From NCBI RefSeq assembly GCF_005222675.1, contig NZ_STGE01000019.1, positions 1 to 64,000 on the forward strand: DNA of 64,000 nt, written 5' to 3'. The position numbers and the translations under genes are program-made. This stretch comes from Mycolicibacterium sp. CR10 (GTDB taxonomy: Bacteria; Actinomycetota; Actinomycetes; Mycobacteriales; Mycobacteriaceae). Shown here piece by piece: positions 8,319 to 19,450 of this stretch; positions within the stretch are counted from its first letter, which is position 1; every line of letters starts with the position of its first letter. The notes below the pieces were generated by a model. The model saw only the letters and a program-made list of their open reading frames with translations. It did not search any database and was not told the origin of the DNA.

Positions 8319-10505
8319 CTAGGGCCACCATCCCGTCAAAGCACCAATCCTGCGCCCGAGTTCTGGCGCCATGGACCGCACGTACGTCGCCGACAAGTGA
8401 TGAGAATCTCGGTAGATCAGGATATTCCCTTCGGCGGCTCGGCAATAATCGTCGCGACACAGCGCATTACTCATGTCGATCACTCTCATCAGCGGGAAAC
8501 GTTTCGTGAGATTTGCAGCGGGATTGACGTCGTCGAGGACCAGCGCTCGTGGCATGCCACACGTCGTCGCGTCGCCACCGTCGGCCAGACAGTCGCTAGG
8601 GAAGAAAGGTTCGCCGTTGCGGACCAGCCACGGTGTATCACGCATGCCAAGCACCTTCACCCCGCTGTCTGCGAACGCCTGCCAGATCGGCAGGTACACG
8701 TCTGGCATGACGTCACCGGGTTGCCTATCTCGTGGTCGTGTCACGGTGGTGAACACGAAATCTGGTCGGTCGGCGACGATCTCGCGCATGGCGGCTTGAA
8801 CCCAATCGAAGCACTGCGGGTATAGCTCTCCCGACCCCGGAATACGGGGCGCTCGCTCTGCTGATAGGGGGCAGCCCATCTTGAGATAGGTCACGACCTT
8901 GAAGCCGTACAGCCGGCCGAGCAGGTCCAACGCGGTGATCCAGTGCTCGGCGTGCGAACCGCCCGCCACCGCGATGGTGCGGGTCGCGGTTTTGGAACCA
9001 AAAGCGCACTCGCGCAGACTCGGGTCCGCGAAATCGCTGATGCAGTTGTCGGTGGTGCTCTGCGGCAGGTCGTCCTTGGCCTCCAGGACCGTCGGCCGCA
9101 TCGGCAGCATCGGGAACTTGGCATGGTCGATCAGCGCGCGTGCACCGGGGTAGTCGCGGGGCGACAGCCCGGCCAGCTCCTCGCCGTCGGCGCGCAGGAC
9201 CGCCATGTGCTCGCGCCAGGTGAACGACGCCGCCGCCAGCGCCACGCCCAACAGCGTCACCACCGAGCCCAGCACGATGGTGGGCCTGCGCAGGCGCGTG
9301 CGCAGCGGTACGGCGGCCTTCGCCGTCTTCGCCGACCTGGTCGCACGCAGCCGCAGCGGGTCCTCGACGTAGCGGGTGGTCAGCCAGGCCAGCACCCCGG
9401 ACACCAGCAGGACGCCCGCCCCCTCGGCCAGGTTGGCCTGTGTATGTCCGCTGTAGGCGAGCCAGAAAATCAGCAGCGGCCAGTGCCACAGGTACAGCGA
9501 GTAGGCCATCGCGCCGAGGGAGACGAACGGCTTGGTGGCCAGGAGGCGGTTCGGCAGGGGCATCCGGCCGTTGGCGCTGGCGAGGTGCGGATCGGCGGCA
9601 CGGTTAGAGGCGCTCAGAATGAGCAGGATGGTCGCCCCGACTGGAACCAGCGCCCACGGTCCGGGGAACTCCGCGACACCGTCGATGAACGCGCCACAGG
9701 ACAGGATCGCGGCCAGTGCGACCACCGACACGAGGGTCCTCAGCCACATCGACCACCGGACGTGCTGCACCAGCGCGCCCGCCAGCGCCCCGAGCAGTAA
9801 CTCCCAGGCCCGGGCGAAGCTGCTGTAGTAGGCAGTGGTCTGGTCGGCCTGGTGCGCGACGATCGCGTACACGAATGAGGCGGTGGTGAACGCCGACAGC
9901 AGGACGATCAAGAGGACCCGCAGGTGCCTGCCCAAGAGGAAACGGCGCAGCAGGAAGCCCATGCCGAACACCAGCAGCAAGAACGCAATGTAGAACTGCC
10001 CCTGCACCGACATCGACCAAATGTGCTGCAGCGGGCTGACCGCCTCGCCCGCGCGCAGGTAGTTCGATGCCGTGCTCGACAGTTCCCAGTTCTGGTAATA
10101 GCCGAGGCTCGCGAGGCTCTGATCGGCGAACGTTTCCCACCGAGTCTCGGGCTGGACGAGGATCGTCAACCCCGCGCAGGCCGCGAGGACCACCACCAGT
10201 GCGGGCAACAGGCGCCGGATCAGACGCCGGACCTCGGGCACGGGCGCCAGGGAGGCAGTCGAGGTGAGGGCGGCGCGCAGCAGCCGGCCGCCGAAGAAGA
10301 AGCCGGACAGCGCGAGGAACACGTCGACGCCACCGGAGACCCGGCCGAACCACACGTGGAACACCGCGACCAGCGCGATGGCGATACCGCGCAGGCCGTC
10401 GAGGTCGTGGCGGTAGAACCCAGAAGCCCCGGTACCCGTCGAGGCAGGGGCGGGGCACCCGGAATCGGTACGCGGCGCCGTCCGGGGCGGGGCGGAGGTC
10501 AGCAT
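8319..10505 (-). CDS. acyltransferase-3/SGNH protein (OafA-like)
   Basis: A 728-residue membrane protein. The N-terminal half is an acyltransferase-3 domain with about ten transmembrane helices, beginning HDLDGLRGIAI with VAVFHVW (catalytic His) and SGGVDVFLALSGFF. The C-terminal third (from about residue 470) is an SGNH-hydrolase-like domain with VAGGSHAEHW as block I and DSHHLSATYV carrying the terminal Asp and His. Such fusions O-acetylate or otherwise acylate cell-envelope glycans or lipids at the outer face. Block I reads GGSH where family members usually have GDSH. It stands alone; the target is unknown. Confidence 0.9.
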   Translation of the reverse strand: MLTSAPPRTAPRTDSGCPAPASTGTGASGFYRHDLDGLRGIAIALVAVFHVWFGRVSGGVDVFLALSGFFFGGRLLRAALTSTASLAPVPEVRRLIRRLLPALVVVLAACAGLTILVQPETRWETFADQSLASLGYYQNWELSSTASNYLRAGEAVSPLQHIWSMSVQGQFYIAFLLLVFGMGFLLRRFLLGRHLRVLLIVLLSAFTTASFVYAIVAHQADQTTAYYSSFARAWELLLGALAGALVQHVRWSMWLRTLVSVVALAAILSCGAFIDGVAEFPGPWALVPVGATILLILSASNRAADPHLASANGRMPLPNRLLATKPFVSLGAMAYSLYLWHWPLLIFWLAYSGHTQANLAEGAGVLLVSGVLAWLTTRYVEDPLRLRATRSAKTAKAAVPLRTRLRRPTIVLGSVVTLLGVALAAASFTWREHMAVLRADGEELAGLSPRDYPGARALIDHAKFPMLPMRPTVLEAKDDLPQSTTDNCISDFADPSLRECAFGSKTATRTIAVAGGSHAEHWITALDLLGRLYGFKVVTYLKMGCPLSAERAPRIPGSGELYPQCFDWVQAAMREIVADRPDFVFTTVTRPRDRQPGDVMPDVYLPIWQAFADSGVKVLGMRDTPWLVRNGEPFFPSDCLADGGDATTCGMPRALVLDDVNPAANLTKRFPLMRVIDMSNALCRDDYCRAAEGNILIYRDSHHLSATYVRSMAPELGRRIGALTGWWP

Positions 10506-10608
10506 GGTCGTCGAGACGACACCGCGGGAGTCTTGAGTTCAGCCGCGGTCATGACGTAGCGAGACGAAACTGGTGTGTCCGGTACGTGCGCACGCTTCGG
10601 CCTCGACG

Positions 10609-11589
10609 TCAGCCCACCCCGGCGTAGGAGTGCAACCCAGCAATCACCAGATTGATGAAAAAGAGGTTGAAGACCATCGCCACGAAGCCAGCCACGTTGA
10701 TCCATGCAGCCTTCCTGTCACGCCACCCCGCGGTGGACCGGGCATGCAAGTAGGCCGCGTAGGCAACCCACGCGATGAACGACACCGTCTCCTTGGGGTC
10801 CCAACCCCAAAAGCGTCCCCACGTCTCCTCGGCCCAGATCGCGCCGAAGATGACGCCGAATCCGAAGGTCGGGAACGCAAAGATCGTGGTGCGGTAGGCG
10901 ATCCTGTCCAGAACCTGCGCATCGGGCAACCTGGACATGATGCCCGCGACGTACCCGTTCCTCCCGTCGGCCCGCTGCTCACCATGGGTCGACGTCTTGA
11001 CCAGGAACAGAATGCTCGCCACTCCGGCGACGAGGAACACACCGGAGCCGAGGCTCACCACCGACACATGAATAGGCAACCAATACGACTGCAACGCAGG
11101 CATCACGGGCGCGGCGTCGGCATACAGCCACTTGCCCGACACCGCGAGCAGAATCAACACAGGGATCAGGACGAACACCCACAGCGCGCGAAACTGCGGG
11201 CGGCGCAACACGACTGCCGCCGCGACGAGGCCGCACAAGCAGGTCAAGTTGATGAACTCGTACATGTTGCCCCAGGGGGCACGCGAGGTGGCCAGGCCGC
11301 GCAGCACGATGCACATCAGCAGTAAGACCGCACCCACGAAGACGACGGCTATTCCAGCACGCTCCATACGTTCTGCCCGCGATCGGTGTGGCATCTCGGT
11401 GACGACACCCGGGCTTGCGCTGTCGAGCGCAACCCCCACAGGCGCCGTAGACCTCTCGAGTGTCCGAGTCCGACCGATCGCGAAAGTCGCCGCAAGAAGC
11501 ACCAACGCAAGCGTCAGCACGCCCACCGCTGATGCGTACGCCCAGTCCGAATAGAGCGCCAGGGATTCCCGTGTGCCAACTACGTTCAC
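10609..11589 (-). CDS. ccsB: cytochrome c biogenesis protein CcsB/ResC-like
   Basis: About 326 residues with eight or so transmembrane helices and the haem-handling Trp-rich motif WGRFWGWDPKET near the C-terminus, plus conserved His in the flanking helices (YLHARSTAGW). With ResB/CcsA partners this family carries haem across the membrane and ligates it to apocytochrome c. The GTG at 11589 precedes a sequence (NVVGTRESLALYSDWAY) like the start of mycobacterial CcsB; an in-frame start at 11643 is possible. Its partner ResB is absent here, so it may work with the housekeeping one. Confidence 0.88.
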   Translation of the reverse strand: MNVVGTRESLALYSDWAYASAVGVLTLALVLLAATFAIGRTRTLERSTAPVGVALDSASPGVVTEMPHRSRAERMERAGIAVVFVGAVLLLMCIVLRGLATSRAPWGNMYEFINLTCLCGLVAAAVVLRRPQFRALWVFVLIPVLILLAVSGKWLYADAAPVMPALQSYWLPIHVSVVSLGSGVFLVAGVASILFLVKTSTHGEQRADGRNGYVAGIMSRLPDAQVLDRIAYRTTIFAFPTFGFGVIFGAIWAEETWGRFWGWDPKETVSFIAWVAYAAYLHARSTAGWRDRKAAWINVAGFVAMVFNLFFINLVIAGLHSYAGVG

Positions 11590-11758
11590 GTCTGAGTTCT
11601 CACGCTGACGTTGAGGATTATCGGCGTCACGGAGGCCGACCACAACCTCGCTCGTCCGCCTCCGCTCGCCTCGCCTCCCTGCGATCGTCTCGGCGAGTGC
11701 GATGTCGATCTACGGTATTCGACCCGGTGTGCGGTCGGCTGCCGCGACCCGCAAACGT

Positions 11759-12274
11759 TCACGGCGTGCCCAGCCCATCGCATGGCGGAGGTTCGGGAGT
11801 GTCGAGGAGATATCCGAATCCATTGAGCCGCATATCCGTTCGCAGCGATGGACTCGGTCGATTAGCTGATAGCCATGCCCTCAGCGCGCCAGCTTGTTGC
11901 TCCGGGGCGGCATCCGCCACGCCAGCGTCGTCGAGAACGAAGTAGCAGAGGGTTGCGTCGCCGTAACGCCCGTCGATCATGCCCACGTCGGCAGTTGCCT
12001 TCACGTCGGCCGCCATCACGCGAAGTTCGAGCAGCGACCACTCGGCGTGCGACCCTGCACCTGGACGCTGCCGCAACCACTCATGGAACTCCTCGTGCAG
12101 CTCATACGGCAGTGGATAACCGCTGCGGGACAAGGCTGTGACCACCACCAGTATGGCCCGGCTTGGCTCACCAACGTGTAGCGCCGTGAGCGCCGCCAAA
12201 CGCTGCGCTTCCGAAAGGCAGGGTTCGGCGGCCTCCCACATCACCTCGGCCATCTCGAAATCTCCCCGAATCAT
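11759..12274 (-). CDS. hypothetical protein (171 aa)
   Basis: The frame from ATG 12274 gives a mostly helical soluble protein: MAEVMWEAAEPCLSEAQRL, then SGYPLPYELHEEFHEWLRQR and DGRYGDATLCYFVLDDAGV. It has normal composition, no signal peptide and no transmembrane segment. I recognise only its likeness to conserved mycobacterial hypothetical proteins. An inner ATG at 12253 is an alternative start. It lies between ccsB and ctaD on the same strand and may be cotranscribed with ctaD. Confidence 0.7.
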   Translation of the reverse strand: MIRGDFEMAEVMWEAAEPCLSEAQRLAALTALHVGEPSRAILVVVTALSRSGYPLPYELHEEFHEWLRQRPGAGSHAEWSLLELRVMAADVKATADVGMIDGRYGDATLCYFVLDDAGVADAAPEQQAGALRAWLSANRPSPSLRTDMRLNGFGYLLDTPEPPPCDGLGTP

Positions 12275-12414
12275 GTAGACCGCCTAGGTGATTCACCGAC
12301 CCGCCGAGGCCTCAACAGCGGCTGCATCTGCGACATGGGGGCGCCTCGGCAGTGACAGCGCATCAGCCAGCAATAGCGCGAACTTTTGCATATCAGCATC
12401 GTGGCGGAGCCGGT

Positions 12415-14202
<1,788 letters not shown>

Positions 14203-14246
14203 CTACTGACTAGATACGTAGGTTATCGTACTGCGTAGCTTAGTAC
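14203..14246 (-). promoter_or_regulatory. two BlaI-type dyads in the ctaD promoter
   Basis: The first is CTACTGA-ctaga-TACGTAG (14203-14221). The second, weaker, is GTACTGC-gtagc-TTAGTAC (14228-14246), 25 bases on. Both keep the 7-5-7 spacing. They lie 43-86 bases before the ctaD start, where a repressor would block transcription. Confidence 0.65.
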
Positions 14247-14467
14247 TAACTTGCGTAGCTGGGAATTCCGGACCCATCAATGAGCCACATCGCCCGGTGA
14301 CGCGGGTGCCCCGCCGGGGCGGGTGCCGAGCACTCGCACCCGCTCCGGCTCAGCACTCTTGGGGCCACCCCCGGTGCGTCAGGCGCTGCCGGGTCTCGCG
14401 GCGGCGTGGTAGCTGTTTCGAGGTGGTCACCGAACGACGCCCGGCCCGGTGGCCCTCACATTACGTT

Positions 14468-14486
14468 CTACTACGTACGTACCGAG
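14468..14486 (+). promoter_or_regulatory. weak BlaI-type dyad upstream of M23 peptidase
   Basis: The sequence CTACTAC-gtacg-TACCGAG matches the recurring 7-5-7 dyad on the left arm and in 5 of 7 positions of the right arm relative to TACGTAG. It is the only such site between ctaD and the M23 gene. Confidence 0.4.
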
Positions 14487-14672
14487 TCGACAGACCGTTC
14501 ACGTTGTTGCAGGTTCGGTGATCACACCGATTGTGTACCAACCTAATCCGCGAAACGCGTTGCTGGGCTGGGCGTTCATCGACGGTCGACGGCTTGCCCA
14601 ATCGCGGGCGTTCGGTTAGCGTCTCGCCAACCAGATAACGAATCGGTAACGGCAAAGGATCGTCTCGAATTG

Positions 14673-15692
14673 GTGCATCACCGGATCGCGCGACCAGATG
14701 CGGCGGCCGATCGTGGGGCCACCGACGTCACCGAGATCATCGCCTTCGGCGAGTTCGGCGCGTTGATGGATATGGCCAGTTGTCGCAGCGATCCGTTCGC
14801 CATCGACTTCGAGGTGTTGAGCGCACCTGAACTCGACGACCTCAACGATTTGGCTGATGAGTCGCCCCGGCTGCTGCTCGCACCGACAGGTTCGACGAAC
14901 ACAGCGCCGCCGACCGTGCCGATTCACGTCGGCGGGGCACATCTTCGGGAATGCCCACGGCCGTCTCGCCGGGCGCTATCGGGTAGTAACGTCCGCGCCT
15001 CTGGCGGGGCGCATCGAAAGACCCCTCAGGCCGCCGGCGCGGCGCACAGCAGGCTGGTCATCACGGCCATCGCCGTCGGCGCGGTCGCCGCCGCAGCGAA
15101 CGCAGCAGACGACGCCACCGAGGCGCAGCAGCCGGTTTTGGTCGCCGACACTGCGGCGTCCCCGGCCGCCCTCCCCGGCCCCTCGGGGATGCAGATCGTC
15201 CCAGTGGCGAACAGCTTTGATGCCGGGATCCATCGACAGGAACTGGCCAACGGCACGGCCTACGCGCAGGAGCGGGCACAGCGCGAGGCGCGGCTTCGGC
15301 GCCCACAGTTCACCTTTCCCGCCCGAGGCATTTTGACTTCGGGCTTTGGAGCCCGGTGGGGCACCCTGCACGCCGGACTCGACATCGCCAACGCCGTCGG
15401 CACTCCGATCTACGCCGCATCCGACGGCGAGGTCATAGCCTCCGGTCCGACACCGGGTTTCGGCATGTGGGTCAAAATCCGCGCCGCGGACGGCACGGTT
15501 ACCCTCTACGGTCACATCGACACCACCATGGTGCAAACGGGCCAGCGTGTGATGGCAGGCGACCAGATCGCCACCATGGGCAACCGAGGCAACTCGACCG
15601 GACCGCACCTGCACTTCGAGGTGCATCTCAATGGAACTGACAAGATCGACCCGATGGCGTGGTTGGGGGAACGGGGCGTCCCCAACGACTAG
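14673..15692 (+). CDS. M23-family peptidoglycan metallopeptidase
   Basis: About 339 residues. The N-terminal 120 residues are polar and low in order, followed by one hydrophobic segment (VITAIAVGAVAAAANAA, about 131-147). A C-terminal LytM/M23 domain carries the zinc motifs HAGLDIA (HxxxD) and HLHFEVH (HxH). The layout matches the mycobacterial M23 protein Rv0950c as I recall it. It should act outside the membrane on peptide cross-links. The start is uncertain: TTG 14670, GTG 14673 or ATG 14766. blaI follows on the same strand. Confidence 0.9.
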   Translation: MHHRIARPDAAADRGATDVTEIIAFGEFGALMDMASCRSDPFAIDFEVLSAPELDDLNDLADESPRLLLAPTGSTNTAPPTVPIHVGGAHLRECPRPSRRALSGSNVRASGGAHRKTPQAAGAAHSRLVITAIAVGAVAAAANAADDATEAQQPVLVADTAASPAALPGPSGMQIVPVANSFDAGIHRQELANGTAYAQERAQREARLRRPQFTFPARGILTSGFGARWGTLHAGLDIANAVGTPIYAASDGEVIASGPTPGFGMWVKIRAADGTVTLYGHIDTTMVQTGQRVMAGDQIATMGNRGNSTGPHLHFEVHLNGTDKIDPMAWLGERGVPND

Positions 15693-15732
15693 GGCCGCTG
15701 CCCGACCGGCGCCACAATGCGAGCACAGTCAG

Positions 15733-15751
15733 CTACTGACGTCCTCAGTAC
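15733..15751 (+). promoter_or_regulatory. BlaI-type dyad upstream of blaI
   Basis: CTACTGA-cgtcc-TCAGTAC is a nearly perfect dyad (6 of 7 arm positions) located 118 bases before the blaI start. This is where an autoregulatory operator would be expected. A half site (CTACCTA) lies closer, near 15840. Confidence 0.65.
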
Positions 15752-15868
15752 ATGGCCGAGGCCGGCTGGCCGCTACGCGATCGCAGTCGGCGCAGTGCGT
15801 CCGACTCCAGCACCGGCACACCGATCGACACCGTAAGCTACCTACTGACCAATCCAGGAGGTTCGATC

Positions 15869-16252
15869 ATGGCGCGGGTGCGTGGCTTCGGAGAACTCGA
15901 GGCGTCGATCATGGATCGCCTCTGGAATCGTGACCCCGACGCCGACACCACGGTCAGGGACATCTTCGACGAGTTGAACACCGAACGGCACATCGCGTAC
16001 ACCACAGTGATGTCGACGATGGACAACTTGCACGGCAAGGGTTGGCTGTCGCGTGAACGCGACGGCAAGGCGTATCGCTACCGGCCAACCCTGACTCGCG
16101 AGGAGCACAGTGCACGACTCATGCTGGAGGCACTGAGCGGCGGCGGTCGATCCGAGGCCGTCCTGAGTCATTTCGTGGCGCAAATAGACGCGGAGGAATC
16201 CGCTGACCTGCGTGCTGCGCTGCGGCGCCTGGCCCGCAAGTCGCGCCGATGA
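15869..16252 (+). CDS. blaI: BlaI/MecI/CopY-family transcriptional repressor
   Basis: A 127-residue winged-helix protein: ELEASIMDRLW, then DIFDELNTERHIAYTTVMST (recognition helix) and KGWLSRERDGKAYRYRP, typical of the Penicillinase_R family. The ATG at 15869 follows AGGAGG. Known members repress beta-lactamase/PBP genes (BlaI, MecI) or copper genes (CopY) and are cleaved or released on signal. It overlaps the M56 protease gene by ATGA. The dyad at 15733-15751 and its repeats across 25 kb are the likely operators. Confidence 0.93.
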   Translation: MARVRGFGELEASIMDRLWNRDPDADTTVRDIFDELNTERHIAYTTVMSTMDNLHGKGWLSRERDGKAYRYRPTLTREEHSARLMLEALSGGGRSEAVLSHFVAQIDAEESADLRAALRRLARKSRR

Positions 16253-17193
16253 CCGTCGCGGCGGCTTTACTGCTGTACGTAGCGGCGGTCCTGGCGATCG
16301 GACCGAAGCTGCTGGTTCATATCACCGCCGACGGCGGGGCTCCGCGCCTGGCGATAGCCGCGTGGATCACCGCCGTCGTGACGGTGCTCGGCTGCTCGGT
16401 TGCCGCCGTCGCGCTGCTGCTCATCGAGGCCGCTGGGCATTGGGACAGCCCCGACGCGCTGCTCGTCACGTGCCTAGAACGTCTGCGCGCCATTCTCGTC
16501 GGCCACGCCGGGTGGCCGGCCCGAATCGTCGCGACCGTCGCAGTGGCCATTGCAGTCGGCAGTCTGATCGCCGTCGTCTTTCGAATCGGCCGCGCTCTGG
16601 GCCGCATGCGCACCCACACCTTCGCGCACGCCGACGCCGTGCGCCTGGTGGGCAGGTCGTACGGCAGCGACGTTGTGGTCATCGAGGCATCCGAGCCTGC
16701 GGCGTATTGCGTGGCGGGGCGCCCACCGGCGATCGTGGTGACGACCGCGGCTATGGCCGCGCTCAATGAAAACCAATTGGCGGCCGTCGTCGCCCACGAG
16801 CGTGCTCACCTCGACGGGCGGCACGCCTACATCGTCGCCGCGGCGCGCGGCCTGACCACCGCGCTGCCCACATGCGGGCTCTTCGCGAGCGCCGCCAGCC
16901 ACATCAGTTCTCTGTTGGAGATGTGCGCCGACGATGCGGCCGCTCGTCACCACGGCCGTCAGCCGCTGCTCGCGGGCTTGTTAACCCTCTCGGGCGCCAC
17001 CACCCCGGCTCACGGTCTGGCCGCCGCCGGTATCGCGGTGCTCGCCCGTGCACAGCGGTTATCGAAGCCACCACGACGCTTCGCCCGCATCCAGACCCAA
17101 GTCACGCTCAGCGGCGCAGTAGCGGCGATGGCCGCCACACCCTTGGCGATCGTCACTCTGTCGCTATCGGGCGTACTGATCTGCTTCGCGTGA
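16249..17193 (+). CDS. M56-family membrane metalloprotease (BlaR1-like, no sensor domain)
   Basis: A 314-residue membrane protein with about four or five transmembrane helices. The zinc-protease motif HERAH lies in VVAHERAHLDGRHAY (near residue 183), the hallmark of the BlaR1/MecR1 protease. The extracytoplasmic penicillin-binding sensor of staphylococcal BlaR1 is absent, as in mycobacterial BlaR (Rv1845c). It is translationally coupled to blaI, so it most likely inactivates the repressor on signal. What it senses is not visible. Confidence 0.9.
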   Translation: MTVAAALLLYVAAVLAIGPKLLVHITADGGAPRLAIAAWITAVVTVLGCSVAAVALLLIEAAGHWDSPDALLVTCLERLRAILVGHAGWPARIVATVAVAIAVGSLIAVVFRIGRALGRMRTHTFAHADAVRLVGRSYGSDVVVIEASEPAAYCVAGRPPAIVVTTAAMAALNENQLAAVVAHERAHLDGRHAYIVAAARGLTTALPTCGLFASAASHISSLLEMCADDAAARHHGRQPLLAGLLTLSGATTPAHGLAAAGIAVLARAQRLSKPPRRFARIQTQVTLSGAVAAMAATPLAIVTLSLSGVLICFA

Positions 17194-17311
17194 GCTGCTC
17201 ACCGAGCTCAACGACTTCCCGACATTCTTGGCCCATCCCAAATACAGTGCTGCACGGCACCATTGCGCCGGAAATGCGGCTACGGCAGGGTCGTGGTGCT
17301 CCCGCGGCTGG

Positions 17312-17515
17312 CTAGAAATGCGGGAGGCCGGCCAGGCCCGCGAGGTGAGCGGCCGCCGGGTCGGCCACCAGCAAGGCCAACACCGCCAACCCCAGGGCCA
17401 GCAGTAGCGCCGTCACGATACATCGGCGAGCCAGTCGACCCCTCAGCGGCGCCCGGCGCTCCTGGTTCCAACTCGCCCGCGGTCCGTGGCAGGACACGGC
17501 CAGTGCGCTCTTCAC
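17312..17515 (-). CDS. small membrane protein (67 aa)
   Basis: A basic N-terminal half is followed by one hydrophobic helix (CIVTALLLALGLAVLALLVA) and a short Ala/Gly/His tail. The start ATG 17515 lies just beside a BlaI-type dyad at 17525-17543, which would place it under the same control as the divergent DUF305-like gene. No family is recognised. Confidence 0.4.
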   Translation of the reverse strand: MKSALAVSCHGPRASWNQERRAPLRGRLARRCIVTALLLALGLAVLALLVADPAAAHLAGLAGLPHF

Positions 17516-17524
17516 GCCACCAAT

Positions 17525-17543
17525 CTACTATGTCAATACGTAT
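17525..17543. promoter_or_regulatory. BlaI-type dyad in a divergent promoter region
   Basis: CTACTAT-gtcaa-TACGTAT has the 7-5-7 layout. It sits between the minus-strand 67-aa gene (start 17515) and the plus-strand DUF305-like lipoprotein gene (start about 17680). Confidence 0.55.
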
Positions 17544-17679
17544 GTGACCATCCGTTCACGGTCACCCGATACGAGGTGCGGCGATGGTTCACGAACACGG
17601 TGCAGGCGGGCCTCCCAGCACGCGCCTACGGGAACGATCGTCGCCTTCCCGGAGATGCGGCGACGCTGAGATAGGCTGC

Positions 17680-18318
17680 GTGCGCGCCGATCTCACTACC
17701 GCCACCGGCCGCCGGGTTCGCGGAGTATGTGCGGTACTCGGAGTTGTAATCACGATTCCCCTCGCGGGATGCGGCGATGCCGAACGTGGTTCGTCGCCGG
17801 GTCTATCCAGCGGCGCGGTTGCCATCACCGAACAGGCGCACACTCGGTTCGACGTGTTGTTCGCCCGCGACATCATCGATCACAGCGCTCAGGCTGTTGC
17901 ACTGAGCAACCAGACCATCGGCAAACAGGGCGTCCCAACCGAAATCAGCGACATCGCCAGACGAATCAGCGCGAACAGCACCACCCATGTCAATGAGCTG
18001 CAGGCGCTTCTGCTGGATTGGGGATTCGCCCCCATGACCGTCGGGTCCCGTCCTCCGGCAGCCGCACCCAGCGTCGCCGTTGGGCCGGGTGAACATCCCC
18101 TCGCGGTCGATGCCGACGTCGGTCGCTTGACCAACGCGACCGGGGTGGGTGCGGCGGGCGTGTATCTCGAACTGATGATCAGGCAGCACCGTTTCACCAT
18201 CTCGGTCGCGCGTGATGAACTTCAGTCAGGGTCGAATCCTGGGGCGATCGCGATCGCCCGGTCGCTCATCGAAAGCCAGCAATTCGAGATTTCCGTCATG
18301 GAGACCCTGCAGCGCTGA
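17680..18318 (+). CDS. DUF305-family lipoprotein
   Basis: From GTG 17680 the product has 212 residues with a lipoprotein signal ending in LAGC. The body has two DUF305-like repeats: FDVLFARDIIDHSAQAVALS and YLELMIRQHRFTISVA. DUF305 proteins usually carry MI.HH or H.Q.A motifs and occur with copper genes; here the paired His are partly replaced (DHS, RQH). A longer frame starts at 17584, but the GTG gives a proper signal peptide. It is anchored outside the membrane. The metal role is inferred from family and context. Confidence 0.8.
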   Translation: MRADLTTATGRRVRGVCAVLGVVITIPLAGCGDAERGSSPGLSSGAVAITEQAHTRFDVLFARDIIDHSAQAVALSNQTIGKQGVPTEISDIARRISANSTTHVNELQALLLDWGFAPMTVGSRPPAAAPSVAVGPGEHPLAVDADVGRLTNATGVGAAGVYLELMIRQHRFTISVARDELQSGSNPGAIAIARSLIESQQFEISVMETLQR

Positions 18319-18384
18319 CGAGTGTCGCTGCGACAACCTCGGTCATGGCGCCGGGATGATGGCTGGCGCGTTGTCACCACGGCG

Positions 18385-19380
18385 TCAGTCGTGCTCGTTG
18401 GCGGTGCTCGGCAAGTCAGTAGGTGGTCGCCGCTGTTGGTGCAGTCCGCGCAGAAACGCGTTGTAGGCAGCCAGTTCCGCGTCGTCGCGTTCGACGTCGG
18501 CCTCCCTTTTCTTCGACTCCGACTCCTCGTCACGGCGCCACCGGATGGCGAAGATCACTGTAGTCAGCAGCGCGACGGGCTCGCCGTAGGACCACGCCAA
18601 GGCGCCGGCGACCCCCTGGTCGGCGACGGGGTCGACGTTCCAGTCCGGCGGAGGTTGGGAGAAGGTCTCGGTGAGCGTCCGCGGTGCCATCATCAAGATG
18701 ACGCCGATGAAGACATGCAACGGCATTTCGACGAAGATGTCGAAGAAGCGGCCCAGGTTGCTCTGCCGGACCGGCAAGGGACCGGTCGACAGGATCGGCA
18801 GGATGAACAATAGGCCGCTGGCGAGGAAGAACACCTGCAGCGTGACGTGTCCGGCCACGCTGGCCGCCGCCGCGTCGAAGAGATCGGAAAGGTACAGGCC
18901 GTAGTAGCTCAACAGGAACACCGGAATGGTGAAGCCGGGGTGCAGCACGATCCTGCTCGCCCGGCAGCGCAGTCCGCCCAGCGCCGAGATCACGACGTAG
19001 CGTCCGAGTCCACGATGGGGCGTGGACCTGAGTAGCAGCCGGCCGGGAGCACCCAGCACGAGCAGCGGCGGAACAAGAATCGACAGCGTGAGATGCTGGA
19101 ACATGAAGGCACTGAACAGTCGGTAGCCGTAGCCGTCGATGGCCAGGCCCGTCACCGCCGCCAAGGCGATACAGCCGGCCAGGAAGCTCGCCGTGCGCGT
19201 CCAGGCCCACTGGCGGCCACGGGATCTGACGACTCGAACGGCGAGCAGATACCACACCGCCAAAACAATTGCCAATACCGGCAGTATCGGAACCGGTGGC
19301 GGTAACCAACCGAGCATCGCCCATAGCGACGGCGGTGAGGTGGGGAGCACCACCTGACCGATCACGGGGCAGCCCACCAT
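18385..19380 (-). CDS. ctaG: CtaG-family cytochrome c oxidase assembly protein
   Basis: A 331-residue membrane protein of the caa3_CtaG family with about seven transmembrane helices: GYRLFSAFMFQHLTLSILVP, then LLVLGAPGRLLLRS and VEMPLHVFIGVILMMA. The His residues (FQHLTL, PLHVFIG, AGHVTLQVFF) are those conserved in this family, which helps place CuB in subunit I. The ATG at 19380 is chosen because an earlier start at 19491 would overlap the TlpA-like gene by 41 bases. It ends in a charged cytosolic tail. It follows the TlpA-like gene, probably in one operon. Confidence 0.87.
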   Translation of the reverse strand: MVGCPVIGQVVLPTSPPSLWAMLGWLPPPVPILPVLAIVLAVWYLLAVRVVRSRGRQWAWTRTASFLAGCIALAAVTGLAIDGYGYRLFSAFMFQHLTLSILVPPLLVLGAPGRLLLRSTPHRGLGRYVVISALGGLRCRASRIVLHPGFTIPVFLLSYYGLYLSDLFDAAAASVAGHVTLQVFFLASGLLFILPILSTGPLPVRQSNLGRFFDIFVEMPLHVFIGVILMMAPRTLTETFSQPPPDWNVDPVADQGVAGALAWSYGEPVALLTTVIFAIRWRRDEESESKKREADVERDDAELAAYNAFLRGLHQQRRPPTDLPSTANEHD

Positions 19381-19450
19381 CGCGTCGCAGCGTTGCGCCC
19401 GAGTGTCGGCCGCGCCCCGCGGCGACGTGCAGCCGGGGCGGGGTCGCCAT